From Streptomyces cellostaticus (GTDB taxonomy: Bacteria > Actinomycetota > Actinomycetes > Streptomycetales > Streptomycetaceae), in the NCBI RefSeq assembly GCF_001513965.1, contig NZ_KQ948015.1:300998-364997 (forward strand): a stretch of DNA of 64,000 nucleotides. The letters run 5' to 3'. Of the stretch, positions 16,039-25,909 are shown one piece after another. The position numbers and the translations under genes were made by a program. The notes beneath the pieces are model-generated. The model was not told the DNA's origin, did no database searches, and saw only the letters and a program-made list of their open reading frames with translations. How positions within the stretch are numbered: position 1 is the first letter of the stretch; each line of letters starts with the position of its first letter.

Positions 16039-16103
16039 ACCAACCCGCCGACGGCTTGGCCATGTCCCGATCCGTCTGGAGATCGATTACGGGACAGCCC
16101 TTA

Positions 16104-16480
16104 GCGTGTCGCTATAGCCCAGTGCGGGGAGCCTTGGTGCAGTTTCGAGCGCTCCAGGCGAAGGAACGTCTGGCCGCAGGCGACGCCTACGAGCCAAGTG
16201 GCTATGTCGTGGTCGACGAGCTTGGCCATCCGTTTAAGACCGATCAGCTTCGTCGTCGAGCGCATCGACTCATGGAGCAGGCAGGCGTTCGCCGCGTCCG
16301 TCTTTACGACGCTCGGCACGCGTGCCTGTCCTGGATGGCGAACAATGGGTGCCCGACACAGTCGTCTCAGCCTGGGCCGGCCACAGCGATCTGTCCTTCA
16401 CCAAGCGCGTGTATGTCCATCCCGACCCGCAGAGTCTCAAGGTGGGTTCGGACAAGCTCGGACAGCTGCTCGCGTCCTGA
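16104..16480 (+). pseudogene. tyrosine integrase C-terminal remnant, frameshifted
   Basis: Reads as the catalytic end of a phage/ICE-type tyrosine recombinase: ERLAAGDAYEPSGYVVVDELG, RLYDARHACLSWMANNG, then after loss of one G near 16347-16349 VPDTVVSAWAGHSDLSFTKR and VYVHPDPQSL. The box-II Arg-His, the GHSD histidine and the terminal Tyr are recognisable. The N-terminal two thirds are missing upstream of the IS element. It points towards tRNA-Pro at 16604, the expected integration target of such enzymes. Confidence 0.8.
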
Positions 16481-16539
16481 GCGCGGGTGATCGTCAGGCG
16501 CTTGTGACCAAATGTGACACGAGAGCCCAGAACATGATC

Positions 16540-16574
16540 AAGGGCCCCACCTCACGATGTGAGGCAGGGCCCTT
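16540..16574. terminator. hairpin between integrase remnant and tRNA-Pro
   Basis: Two-part stem: AAGGGCCC (16540-16547) with GGGCCCTT (16567-16574) and an inner CCTCAC (16550-16555) with GTGAGG (16559-16564). It lies just beyond the 3' end of the minus-strand tRNA, so it probably ends that transcript. Confidence 0.65.
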
Positions 16575-16603
16575 TGACCTGCGACTATGGAGCGTTGCTC
16601 CCG

Positions 16604-16677
<74 letters not shown>

Positions 16678-16782
16678 GTGCGCTCACTCACGGTGGCCCG
16701 CGTGATCGCGCGAACAGAACTTTACCCCACCCGCGGGGGTGCGCCGAAAGAGGGCCGCGGGCGGGGCGGGACAATCGGCCGT

Positions 16783-17292
16783 ATGGGAAACGCAGGCGCA
16801 GCAGCGGGCAGCCGGGACCGGGACGTGGACGGCAGGGCGCGCAACGCCCGGCCGCGGGACGGTCTGGGGCGGCCGTTGCCGTACGGATCGGAGGGTGTGG
16901 CCCGGCAGCCGGAGGGAGTCGTACGGACTCCGCGGGAGACGGTCGCCGAGGCGCAGGCGCTGCTGGACGCGGGCAGGCCCTTCCACGCGCACGAGGTGTT
17001 CGAGGACGCCTGGAAGTCGGGGCCCGAGGCCGAGCGCACACTGTGGCGGGGGCTGGCCCAGCTGGCGGTGGGGCTCACGCACGCGGCCCGCGGCAACGCC
17101 ACCGGTGGGGCGCGGCTGCTGCGACGCGGCGCGGGCGCGGTCGAGGAGTGGGCCGCCGAGCGGGGCGAGGACCGGCCGTACGGGATGGATGTCACCGGGG
17201 TCGCCCGGTGGGCGCGGGAGCTGGCCGCGCGGGTGGACGAGGGATCCGGGCCCGTCGACGCGGTGGCCGAGGCGCCCCGGCTCGGCCTCTGA
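16783..17292 (+). CDS. DUF309 family protein
   Basis: A 169-residue protein with the DUF309 signature (ALLDAGRPFHAHEVFEDAWK, then LWRGLAQLAVGLTHAARGN), a small all-helical domain of unknown biochemical role. ATG 16783 is chosen because earlier in-frame codons would run into the tRNA region. The N-terminal ~45 residues are Arg/Gly-rich and poorly structured. No metabolic link to cobF is clear. Confidence 0.8.
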   Translation: MGNAGAAAGSRDRDVDGRARNARPRDGLGRPLPYGSEGVARQPEGVVRTPRETVAEAQALLDAGRPFHAHEVFEDAWKSGPEAERTLWRGLAQLAVGLTHAARGNATGGARLLRRGAGAVEEWAAERGEDRPYGMDVTGVARWARELAARVDEGSGPVDAVAEAPRLGL

Positions 17293-17359
17293 GCGGCGTC
17301 GTCGCGGGCCGTGTGGAGGCGGTGGACGCACTGTCAGTGGCATGGGGCAGACTCGGGGC

Positions 17360-18124
17360 GTGCGAAAGATTCATGTCATCGGTATCGGCGCGGGCGACCC
17401 TGACCAGCTGACCCTGCAGGCCGTCAAGGCGCTGCGCGGCACGGACGTGTTCTTCCTGCTCGACAAGGGCGAGGTGAAGAGCGATCTGACCCAGCTGCGC
17501 CGGGACATACTCGACGCACATCTGCCCGAGGGGTCGTACCGGGTGGTGGAGGCCCGCGACCCGGAGCGGGACCGAGGGGCGGGCGGGGCCTCGTACTCGC
17601 CGGCCGTCGAGGACTGGCGCACCGCCCGCGCCGGGATCTACGAGCGGCTGATCGCCGAGGAGCTGGGCGAGGACGGCACGGGCGCCTTCCTGGTGTGGGG
17701 GGATCCGTCGCTGTACGACAGCACGCTGGGGATCCTGGAGGAGGTGCTGGCCCGGGGCGCGGTGGAGTTCGCGTACGACGTGGTGCCCGGCATCAGCAGC
17801 GTCTCCACGCTGGTCGCCCGGCATCGCACGGGGCTGAACCGGGTCGCCCGGCCGGTGCAGATCACCACCGGACGGCGGCTGGCCGAGGGCTTTCCGGACG
17901 GGGTGGACGACGTGGTCGTGATGCTGGACGCGCACCAGGCCTTCCGGCAGTACGCCGACCAGGACATCGACATCTACTGGGGCGCGTACCTGGGCACCCC
18001 GGACGAGATCCTCGCGTCCGGTCCGATCGGTGAGGCCGGCCCGCGCATCGAGCGGCTGCGGGCGGAGGCGCGCGAGCGCAAGGGGTGGATCATGGACACG
18101 TATCTGCTGCGCCGGCGCCCCTGA
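17360..18124 (+). CDS. cobF: precorrin-6A synthase (deacetylating)
   Basis: A 254-residue SAM-dependent tetrapyrrole methylase of aerobic cobalamin synthesis: it methylates C-1 and drives deacetylation of precorrin-5. Visible: the methylase start motif HVIGIGAGDPDQLTLQAVKAL, the WGDPSLYDSTLGILEEV loop and VVPGISSVSTL. GTG 17360 opens the conserved domain; ATG 17342 is an alternative. It is convergent with cobK, with only 12 bases between. Confidence 0.9.
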   Translation: MRKIHVIGIGAGDPDQLTLQAVKALRGTDVFFLLDKGEVKSDLTQLRRDILDAHLPEGSYRVVEARDPERDRGAGGASYSPAVEDWRTARAGIYERLIAEELGEDGTGAFLVWGDPSLYDSTLGILEEVLARGAVEFAYDVVPGISSVSTLVARHRTGLNRVARPVQITTGRRLAEGFPDGVDDVVVMLDAHQAFRQYADQDIDIYWGAYLGTPDEILASGPIGEAGPRIERLRAEARERKGWIMDTYLLRRRP

Positions 18125-18136
18125 AGAAGGGGGACG

Positions 18137-18883
18137 CTACGGGCCGCCGAACCCCAGCCGGTCGAGTACGCCCGCCACGTCCGGCACCGCCGTCACGCCG
18201 TCCGGGAGCGGGGGCCGTCGTACGACGACCACGGGCAGCCCGAGTTCCCGTGCGGCGGTCAGCTTCGCGGCCGTGGCCTCGCCGCCGCTGTCCTTCGTCA
18301 CCAGCACCTCGATCCGGTGGGCGCGCAGCAGCTCCGTCTCGTCGGCGAGGCCGAACGGGCCGCGCGCGACGATCACCTCGGTGTCCGGCGGCAGGGGCGG
18401 CTCGGGCGGCTCCACCGACCGTACGACGAAGTGCAGGTCCCTCAGGTGGGCGAAGGCCGCGAGGCCGAGGCGGCCGGTGGTGAGGAACACCCGGCGGCCC
18501 AGGCGGGGCAGGACCGTGGCGGCCGCGGCCAGGGACTCGACGTCATGCCAGCTGTCACCGGGGCCCGGGCGCCAGCCGGGGCGGCGCAGGACGACCGCGG
18601 GAACCGCTGCGGCCGTTGCCGCGCGGGCCGCGTTCACGGTGATCGCCTCGGCGAAGGGGTGCGTGGCGTCGACGAGGGCGTCCACGTGGTGCGTGCGAAG
18701 CCAGTCGGTGAGGCCCTCCGCGCCGCCGAAGCCGCCGATCCGTACCTCGCCGTCCAGTTGCCCCGGCCGGGCCACGCGGCCCGCCAGGGAGGTGGTGACC
18801 CGGACGCCGGGGCGGGCGGCGAGGTCGGCGGCGAGGCGGCGGGCCTCGGTGGTGCCGCCGAGGATCAGGACGTGCGGGGACAT
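18137..18883 (-). CDS. cobK: precorrin-6A / cobalt-precorrin-6A reductase
   Basis: A 248-residue reductase that uses NADPH to form dihydro-precorrin-6. Motifs: HVLILGGTTEARRLAADLA at the N-terminus, VDATHPFAEAIT (the ATHPFA signature), FLTTGR and VTKDSGG. Its cobalamin partners other than cobF are not in the window. Confidence 0.92.
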   Translation of the reverse strand: MSPHVLILGGTTEARRLAADLAARPGVRVTTSLAGRVARPGQLDGEVRIGGFGGAEGLTDWLRTHHVDALVDATHPFAEAITVNAARAATAAAVPAVVLRRPGWRPGPGDSWHDVESLAAAATVLPRLGRRVFLTTGRLGLAAFAHLRDLHFVVRSVEPPEPPLPPDTEVIVARGPFGLADETELLRAHRIEVLVTKDSGGEATAAKLTAARELGLPVVVVRRPPLPDGVTAVPDVAGVLDRLGFGGP

Positions 18884-18941
18884 GAGGGTGAGCGTAGGGG
18901 ATGTCCTGAGGTGCCGGGCCCCCCGAAGTGCTCCTGCCCGC

Positions 18942-18947
18942 TAGGGT
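18942..18947 (+). promoter_or_regulatory. -10 element for a leaderless HAD transcript
   Basis: TAGGGT at 18942-18947, six bases before ATG 18954, fits the TANNNT -10 of Streptomyces leaderless promoters. The ATG has no Shine-Dalgarno sequence. Confidence 0.5.
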
Positions 18948-18953
18948 CCGGGC

Positions 18954-19745
18954 ATGGCTTCCGTGGCGTCCGTGCGTGCCGTGCTCATCGACATCGACGG
19001 GGTGCTCACCGTGTCCTGGCGGCCGTTGCCGGGCGCGGTGGAGGCCCTGCGGGCGATCCGGGCGGCCGGACTCGGGATCGCGCTGGTGACCAACACGACG
19101 TCCCGGACCCGGGCGTCGATCGCCCGGACGCTGGCGGACGCGGGCTTCGCGGTGCGCGCCGAGGACATCCTGACGGCGCCCGCGGCCACCGCCGCCCATC
19201 TGGCCGGAGCCCGCTGCGCCCTGCTGAACAGCGGAGACGTCCGGGTGGATCTGGAGGGCATCACCCTGGTCGACGAGGAGGCCGACGGCGCCGTACCGGA
19301 TGTGGTCCTTGTCGGCGGCGCCGGGCCCGAGTTCGGGTACGCCGCGCTGAACCGGGCCTTCGGGCAGCTGCAGCGGGGTGCGCGGCTGGTCGCCATGCAC
19401 CGGAACCTGTACTGGCGCACGGATGCGGGGCTCCAGCTGGACGCGGGGGCGTTCGTCGCCGGGCTGGAGGCGGCCGCCGGCACCGAGGCCGAGGTGACCG
19501 GGAAGCCGTCGCGGGCCTTCTTCGAGGCGGCGCTCGGACGGCTGGGCGCGGGGCCCGACGAGGCGCTCATGATCGGGGACGACATCGAGTCGGACGTGCT
19601 CGCGGCGCAGCGGCTCGGTATCACCGGCGTACTGGTGCGGACCGGCAAGTTCCTGCCCGAGGCGGTGGAGCGGGCGGACGGCAGCCCGGACCACGTACTG
19701 GACTCCTTCGCGGATCTGCCCGGGCTGCTGGGGCTAGCGCAGTAG
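18954..19745 (+). CDS. HAD-IIA family hydrolase (HDHD2/TIGR01458-like)
   Basis: A 263-residue phosphatase with all four HAD motifs: LIDIDGVL (nucleophile and acid Asp), VTNTTS, GKPSRAFF (Lys) and MIGDDIESDVLAA. The cap domain is of the C2a type. Substrate unknown; relatives act on small phosphates. Probably leaderless. Its last 12 bases overlap the end of the opposite exporter gene. Confidence 0.88.
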   Translation: MASVASVRAVLIDIDGVLTVSWRPLPGAVEALRAIRAAGLGIALVTNTTSRTRASIARTLADAGFAVRAEDILTAPAATAAHLAGARCALLNSGDVRVDLEGITLVDEEADGAVPDVVLVGGAGPEFGYAALNRAFGQLQRGARLVAMHRNLYWRTDAGLQLDAGAFVAGLEAAAGTEAEVTGKPSRAFFEAALGRLGAGPDEALMIGDDIESDVLAAQRLGITGVLVRTGKFLPEAVERADGSPDHVLDSFADLPGLLGLAQ

Positions 19746-20507
19746 GAGTTGTGCGCCGCCCACGATCGTCGCGGCGATCACCAGCTGTTCGAACAACCGC
19801 TGGTTGATCCTGTTCACAGCCCATTTGCCGAACAACGCACCCGGCACGACGAACACGGCGAGCGCCGCGTCAAGCAGCAGTGAACGGCGGTCGATCAGAC
19901 CCAGTCCGGCGCTGAAGGGCAGCTTGGACACGTTCACGATGAGGAAGAAGAACGCCGAGGTGCCGAGGAAGCCGAGCTTCCGGAAGCCCGCCGAAAGGAG
20001 ATACATCGACATCACCGGCCCGCCCGCGTTGGCGACCATCGTCGTGAACCCGCCGAGGACGCCGTACGAACGGGCCTTCATCCGGCCCGCCCGGGTGGTG
20101 ACCGCGTCCGGCTCGTCCCCTGCCTCGGTCCGGCGCCGCCGCCACAGCGTGACGCCGGCCATCAGCAGCAGGATCGCGCCGATCGAGGTGCGTACGACCC
20201 CGTCGTCGGCCCACATCAGGAACAGCGTGCCGACCACCACGCCGGCCGCCACCGCCGGGAACAGCCGCCAGAGCGTGGGCCAGTGTGCGTGCCGCCGGTA
20301 GGTGAGGACGGCGAGCACGTCGCCCGCGATCAGGACCGGCAGCAGCACCCCGGTGGAGGCGCGGGCGGGCAGGACCGCCGCGAAGATCGCGAGGCTGACC
20401 GTGTTGGCCCCGCTGACGGCGGTCTTGGAGAAGCCCACGAGCAGGGCCGCGAAGGCGAGGGTGGCGAACTCCCAGCCGGATATGTGCCAGAGCGTCATCG
20501 TGTTCAT
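19734..20507 (-). CDS. TauE/SafE family sulfite/sulfonate exporter-like membrane protein
   Basis: About 257 residues with seven to eight hydrophobic helices and two related halves, each starting with a Gly-rich helix (FAALLVGFSKTAVSGANTVS; GVLGGFTTMVANAGGPVMSM), the usual TauE/SafE layout. Starts at 20534, 20507 and 20498 are possible; 20507 (MNTMTLWHISGWEF) looks most natural. The transported anion is unknown; no sulfur genes are adjacent. Confidence 0.85.
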   Translation of the reverse strand: MNTMTLWHISGWEFATLAFAALLVGFSKTAVSGANTVSLAIFAAVLPARASTGVLLPVLIAGDVLAVLTYRRHAHWPTLWRLFPAVAAGVVVGTLFLMWADDGVVRTSIGAILLLMAGVTLWRRRRTEAGDEPDAVTTRAGRMKARSYGVLGGFTTMVANAGGPVMSMYLLSAGFRKLGFLGTSAFFFLIVNVSKLPFSAGLGLIDRRSLLLDAALAVFVVPGALFGKWAVNRINQRLFEQLVIAATIVGGAQLLLR

Positions 20508-20593
20508 GCGGAGGCCGATGTTATGCGCACGCATCCGGCGGCGTCAGGGCCGTCTCGCGAGGCGGTCCTCACGGCCGGTTCACCCGGCCCGCC

Positions 20594-22105
20594 TCAGCGG
20601 CCGGTGTACTGGGCCCGCAGTTCCCGTTTGAGCACCTTCATGCTCGGCCCGAGCGGCAGTGCGTCCGCGAACTCCACGCGCCGCGGGTACTTGTGCCGGC
20701 CCAGGTGCTCCTTGGACCACGCGGTGACCCCGGCGGCGTCGGGCGCGGTGCCCGGCGCCGGTACGACGACGGCGCACACCTCCTCGCCGTGCAGTTCGTC
20801 GGGCAGGCCGATCACGGCGACCTGGGCGATGCCCGGGTGGCGCATCAGGACCTCCTCGACCTCGCGCGGGTACACGTTGTAGCCGCCGCGGATGATGACG
20901 TCCTTCTTGCGGTCGACGATCCGCAGGAAGCCCTCCTCGTCCTTGGTGCCCAGGTCCCCGGTGCGGAACCAGCCGTCGACCAGGGCTTCGGCGGTGGCCT
21001 CGGGACGGCCGAGGTAGCCGGAGAAGACGTTGTGACCGCGGATGACGACCTCGCCCAGCTCGCCGGGGGGCAGCAGTTCGATCCGGCCCTCCACCTCGGC
21101 GCGGGCGATCTCCACGTCGATCCCCCACAGCGGGTGCCCGATGGTGCCGGCCCGGGTGCCGAAGTCGGGCTGGTTGACGGTGGCCGTCGGCGAGGTCTCC
21201 GACAGCCCGTACCCCTCGTAGATCCTGGCGTCGAACGTGGCCTCGAACCGCTCCAGTACGGCCACCGGCAGCGAGGCCCCGCCGGAGATGCACACGCGCA
21301 GCCCGGGCAGCGCGTCGGCGTCCGCGGCGGCCGCGGCCAGGGCCACGAACATGGTCGGCACTCCGTGGAAGGTGTTCACGCCCTCCTCGACCATCAGCTC
21401 GATGGCGCGGGCCGCGTCGAAGCGGGGCAGCAGGACGAGCGTGGCGCCCGCCCGCCAGGTGGAGTTGAGCGACACGGTCTGGCCGAAGGCGTGGAACAGC
21501 GGCAGCGCGCCGAGGGCGATGTCGTCGGCGCGGATGTCGTTGGCGTCGAACGCGTTGACGGTTGCGTTCATCACCAGGTTGAAGTGGCTGAGCACGGCGC
21601 CCTTGGGGACGCCGGTCGTGCCGCTGGTGTAGAAGATCACCGCCGGGTCGTCGGCGGCGCGGGTGAGGTACGCGGGCAGCGCGTCGGCGTCGGCCGCGAG
21701 CCGGTCGAACTCCTCGCCCAGGGTGACCACCTGGACGCCGAGGGCCTCGGCGGCGGCCCGTCCGGTCGCCGCCTGCGCCGGGTGGACGAGCAGCAGCGTG
21801 GCGCCGCTGTCCTTCAGGACGTGCTCGGCCTCCGGCGCCGAGAGCAGCAGGTGTACGGGGACGACGACTGCGCCCGCCGCGGCGATCGCGTAGTAGGCGA
21901 TCGGGAACTCGGCGGTGTTGGGGGCCATCAGGGCGACCCGGTCCCCCGGCCGTACGCCGAGTGCGGCGAGTGCCCCGGCCTGGGCGAGGGAGCGCCGCCA
22001 CACCTCCTGGAAGGTCAGCCGCAGATCGCCTTCGACAAGTGCCGTCTTCTCGGGGCGGCGCCAGGCGTTCTCGGCGAGGATGGCTGCGACGGACAGGGTT
22101 GCCAT
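20594..22105 (-). CDS. long-chain/medium-chain acyl-CoA ligase (AMP-forming)
   Basis: A 503-residue member of the ANL family that activates a carboxylic acid to its CoA thioester via an acyl-adenylate. Core motifs: FYTSGTTGVPKGAVLSH (P-loop), YGLSETSP, GWFRTGDLG, and the C-terminal catalytic Lys in GPSMKVLKREL. ATG 22105 with GGAG upstream. The thiolase gene lies 74 bases upstream on the same strand, so activation and thiolysis of a fatty or aromatic acid may be coupled. Confidence 0.9.
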   Translation of the reverse strand: MATLSVAAILAENAWRRPEKTALVEGDLRLTFQEVWRRSLAQAGALAALGVRPGDRVALMAPNTAEFPIAYYAIAAAGAVVVPVHLLLSAPEAEHVLKDSGATLLLVHPAQAATGRAAAEALGVQVVTLGEEFDRLAADADALPAYLTRAADDPAVIFYTSGTTGVPKGAVLSHFNLVMNATVNAFDANDIRADDIALGALPLFHAFGQTVSLNSTWRAGATLVLLPRFDAARAIELMVEEGVNTFHGVPTMFVALAAAAADADALPGLRVCISGGASLPVAVLERFEATFDARIYEGYGLSETSPTATVNQPDFGTRAGTIGHPLWGIDVEIARAEVEGRIELLPPGELGEVVIRGHNVFSGYLGRPEATAEALVDGWFRTGDLGTKDEEGFLRIVDRKKDVIIRGGYNVYPREVEEVLMRHPGIAQVAVIGLPDELHGEEVCAVVVPAPGTAPDAAGVTAWSKEHLGRHKYPRRVEFADALPLGPSMKVLKRELRAQYTGR

Positions 22106-22179
22106 GGAGTGATGCTCCGTTTCCTTGCTGCGGCTCGTGCTACCGAATCCCCTTGCGGGGAGCCCCCGTTGAAGAGCTG

Positions 22180-23367
<1,188 letters not shown>

Positions 23368-23436
23368 GGCTTGGACTCCTGACCGACGACGCTGTGGATC
23401 AGCACGAATCTACGTTTGTTCAGCAGAGGCACTTAA

Positions 23437-23449
23437 TTAGCACTGCTAG
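23437..23449. promoter_or_regulatory. palindromic operator candidate between thiolase and alpha/beta hydrolase
   Basis: TAGCA (23438-23442), C, TGCTA (23444-23448) lies in an AT-rich stretch in the 156-base divergent interval; the flanks extend the match imperfectly. The size and symmetry would suit a TetR-type repressor of lipid genes. No such regulator is adjacent. Confidence 0.4.
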
Positions 23450-23523
23450 TTTTGGACTATAGACCGCCGACCGGGTCCCTGGGAAGATCCCCCCGAACCT
23501 TCACCGAGGCAGCCGGAGGAGAC

Positions 23524-24327
23524 ATGCCCCACGTCCGCGAGCACATCCTGGACGGCATCGTCGTACGCGAGTGGCCGCACCCCGAGCCGCGCTACCTGGC
23601 CCTGGTCGTGCACGGCTACGGCGAGCACGCGGGCCGGTACGACGAACTGGCGGGCGTGCTCACCGGGCACGGGGCGGCCGTGTACGGGCCCGATCACGTC
23701 GGGCACGGGAAGTCCGCCGGTGAGCGGGTGGTGATCGAGGACTTCGAGGACGTCGTCACCGACGTGCACGCCGTCGCGGACCTCGCCCGCGCCGCCCACC
23801 CCGGCCTGCCGCTCGTCATGGTCGGCCACTCCATGGGCGGACTGATCGCGGCCCGCTACGCCCAGCGCCACGGCGGCGAGCTGAGCGCGCTGATCCTGTC
23901 CGGGCCGGTGATCGGGGCCTGGGAACTGCCCGGGCGGCTGCTCGCCCTGGCCGAGATCCCGGACACCCCGATCAGCCCGGCCGCGCTCTCCCGCGACCCC
24001 GCCGTCGGTGCCGCGTACGCCGCCGACCCGCTGGTCTGGCATGGCCCGATGAAGCGGCCGACGCTCCAGGCGTTCGTACGGACGCTGGCGGCGGTCGCCG
24101 AGGGCGGGGACGTCGGCCCGCTGCCACTGCTGTGGCTGCACGGGGACGACGACCGGCTGGTGCCGCTGCCCGGGAGCCGCATCGGGGTGGAGCGGCTCAG
24201 CGGCGGCCGGCAAGCCGAGCGGATCTTCGCCGGGGCGCGGCACGAGGTGTTCCACGAGACGAACAAGGCGGACGTCTTCGCGGAGGTGATCCACTTCCTC
24301 GACACGGCCCTCCCCGAACGGAGTTGA
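23524..24327 (+). CDS. alpha/beta hydrolase (monoacylglycerol-lipase type)
   Basis: A 267-residue serine hydrolase with the lipase-like oxyanion segment VVHGYGEHAGRYDELA, nucleophile Ser103 in GHSMGG, acid Asp in LHGDDDRLVP and His in GARHEVFHE. No signal peptide, so it should act in the cytosol on lipid esters. ATG 23524 preceded by GGAGGAG. Divergent from the acyl-CoA ligase/thiolase pair, which could take up its fatty acid product (inference). Confidence 0.9.
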   Translation: MPHVREHILDGIVVREWPHPEPRYLALVVHGYGEHAGRYDELAGVLTGHGAAVYGPDHVGHGKSAGERVVIEDFEDVVTDVHAVADLARAAHPGLPLVMVGHSMGGLIAARYAQRHGGELSALILSGPVIGAWELPGRLLALAEIPDTPISPAALSRDPAVGAAYAADPLVWHGPMKRPTLQAFVRTLAAVAEGGDVGPLPLLWLHGDDDRLVPLPGSRIGVERLSGGRQAERIFAGARHEVFHETNKADVFAEVIHFLDTALPERS

Positions 24328-24432
24328 GAGCTCGGGGGAGGATCCGGACACTGTCTGCCTGTCCCATGATCGTGTCAGACTGCTCGCACGTCCCCGGAGC
24401 AGCACGGGGCCAGTCGAGCGGAGGAACAGCAC

Positions 24433-25230
24433 GTGACGGGGACCGAGCCGGCGACGCACGAGATCGACACCACCCGGCCGCATCCGGCCCGGGTGTACGA
24501 CTGGTTCCTCGGCGGCAAGGACAACTACCCCGTCGACGAGCAACTGGGCCGGCAGATCACGGCGATCGACCAAGGCGCCCTGCGGGCCGCGCGGGCCAAC
24601 CGCGCGTTCATGCACCGGGCCACGCGCACGCTGGCCGAGGAGAGGGGCATCCGCCAGTTCCTGGACATCGGCACCGGCATACCGACCGAGCCCAACCTGC
24701 ACCAGATCGCCCAGTCCGTCGCACCGGACGCGCGGGTCGTCTACGTCGACAACGACCCGATCGTGCTGGCGCACGCGGGCGCGCTGCTGCGCGGCACCCC
24801 TGAGGGGGTGACCGAGTACGTGCAGGCCGACGCCCGCGATCCGCACGCCATCCTCGAACAGGCGACGCGGATCCTGGACTTCGACCGCCCCCTCGCCCTG
24901 TCCCTGATCGCCCTGCTGCACTTCATCGCCGACGAGGACGGCGCCCGCGACCTGGTCGCCACGCTGGTCGACGCGCTGGCCCCGGGCAGTTGCCTGGTCC
25001 TGTCGACGATGACGGCCGACTTCGAACCGGAGAACGTCCGCAGGGGCATCGACGCGTACGCCGCCGGCGGGGTGACCCTGGTGGCCCGCTCGCACGCCGA
25101 AGTGGGCACGTTCTTCGGGGGACTTCGGCTGCTGGAGCCGGGGGTCGTGTCGGTCGCCCAGTGGCGGCCCGAGGACGCACCCGACGGGGACGGGCCGATC
25201 TCGCTGTACGGCGGCGTGGGACTCAAGTAG
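24433..25230 (+). CDS. SAM-dependent methyltransferase, PF04672 (DUF574) family, copy 1
   Basis: A 265-residue Rossmann-fold protein from the family greatly expanded in Streptomyces. Motifs: RPHPARVYDWFLGGKDNYPVD, FLDIGTGIPTEPNLHQIAQ (SAM-binding loop) and YVDNDPIVLAHA. GTG 24433 with GGAGGAA upstream. Methyl acceptor unknown. A paralogue starts 680 bases downstream, past a dead HAD gene. Confidence 0.9.
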   Translation: MTGTEPATHEIDTTRPHPARVYDWFLGGKDNYPVDEQLGRQITAIDQGALRAARANRAFMHRATRTLAEERGIRQFLDIGTGIPTEPNLHQIAQSVAPDARVVYVDNDPIVLAHAGALLRGTPEGVTEYVQADARDPHAILEQATRILDFDRPLALSLIALLHFIADEDGARDLVATLVDALAPGSCLVLSTMTADFEPENVRRGIDAYAAGGVTLVARSHAEVGTFFGGLRLLEPGVVSVAQWRPEDAPDGDGPISLYGGVGLK

Positions 25231-25790
25231 GCGGGCCGGCTTGCAGCGGTATCCCGATCACCCGGGGGATCGTGCGCAGCACCCCGTTGTCGTGGTCGGA
25301 CGGGGCGAGATGGCGGGCGCGCCGGAGCACCTCCGGGTGGGCGCCCCCCATGGCGAAGGACCACTCGGCGGCGTCGAACATCTCCAGGTCGTCGAGGCAG
25401 TCGCCGAACACCATGGTCTGCGCGGGCGTGATGCCCAGCTCGCGCTGTCGAGGGCGCTGCGTTTGCGCTGCGCTCGGCTTGCGCACCTCCGCGAGGAACG
25501 CCTCGTCGCTCCGCCCGACGTACGCCGATCACTTGCCGCAGACGACCGTGCCCGCATCGACGCCGTCCGTGCCCGGCCGCCGTACCGTCCGGGCGAGGTC
25601 CGCGGCGAGCAGGTGGGAGCTCAGCTCCACGCCGTCGCGCACGACGTAGGTGCCGTTCTCCGCGATGAACACCATGTCCTCGGCGACCTGGGCGAACTGC
25701 CGGGCCGGCGTGGCGTACCGGCCGCCGCCGGCCGGGCTGAACAGCACTCCGCGGCGGCGCAGTCCGGCGGGAACCTCGGGTCCGGTGTTC
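25223..25790 (-). pseudogene. HAD-IIB (Cof-like) hydrolase, decayed
   Basis: One minus-strand frame gives two conserved blocks: GVLFSPAGGGRYATPARQFA through EDMVFIAENGTYVVRDGVEL to VVCGK, then a TGA (25531-25529), then SAYVGRSDEAFLAEVRK and, after an unrelated 12-residue linker, ELGITPAQTMVFGDCLDDLEMF. A single base change (CGA to TGA) explains the stop; the linker marks an internal deletion; the N-terminal DxDGTL motif is absent. Its 3' end overlaps the methyltransferase stop by 8 bases. Confidence 0.8.
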
Positions 25791-25909
25791 CTCGGACATC
25801 CCGGCGCCTCGGCGGTTCCCTGGCCCGCACGCTGCGCGGTTCCCGGGACAGCGCGATCAGGCGGCGGCACAATGTCCTGCGGACAACCCCACAGGAGAAG
25901 GGCGGCGAC

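Larger units (their letters stand above)
14592..16101. mobile_element. IS5-like insertion element carrying a HEAT-repeat gene
   Basis: Bounded by 13-bp perfect inverted repeats (AGGGCTGTCCCGT 14592-14604; ACGGGACAGCCCT 16089-16101), each flanked by TA (14590-14591 and 16102-16103), consistent with a TA target duplication. It contains a DDE transposase gene (+, 15270-16038, frameshifted) and, divergently, a HEAT-repeat gene (-). Elements with this kind of transposase are usually near 0.9 kb; the extra ~0.6 kb is the HEAT gene. It lies inside or beside the integrase remnant. Confidence 0.8.
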
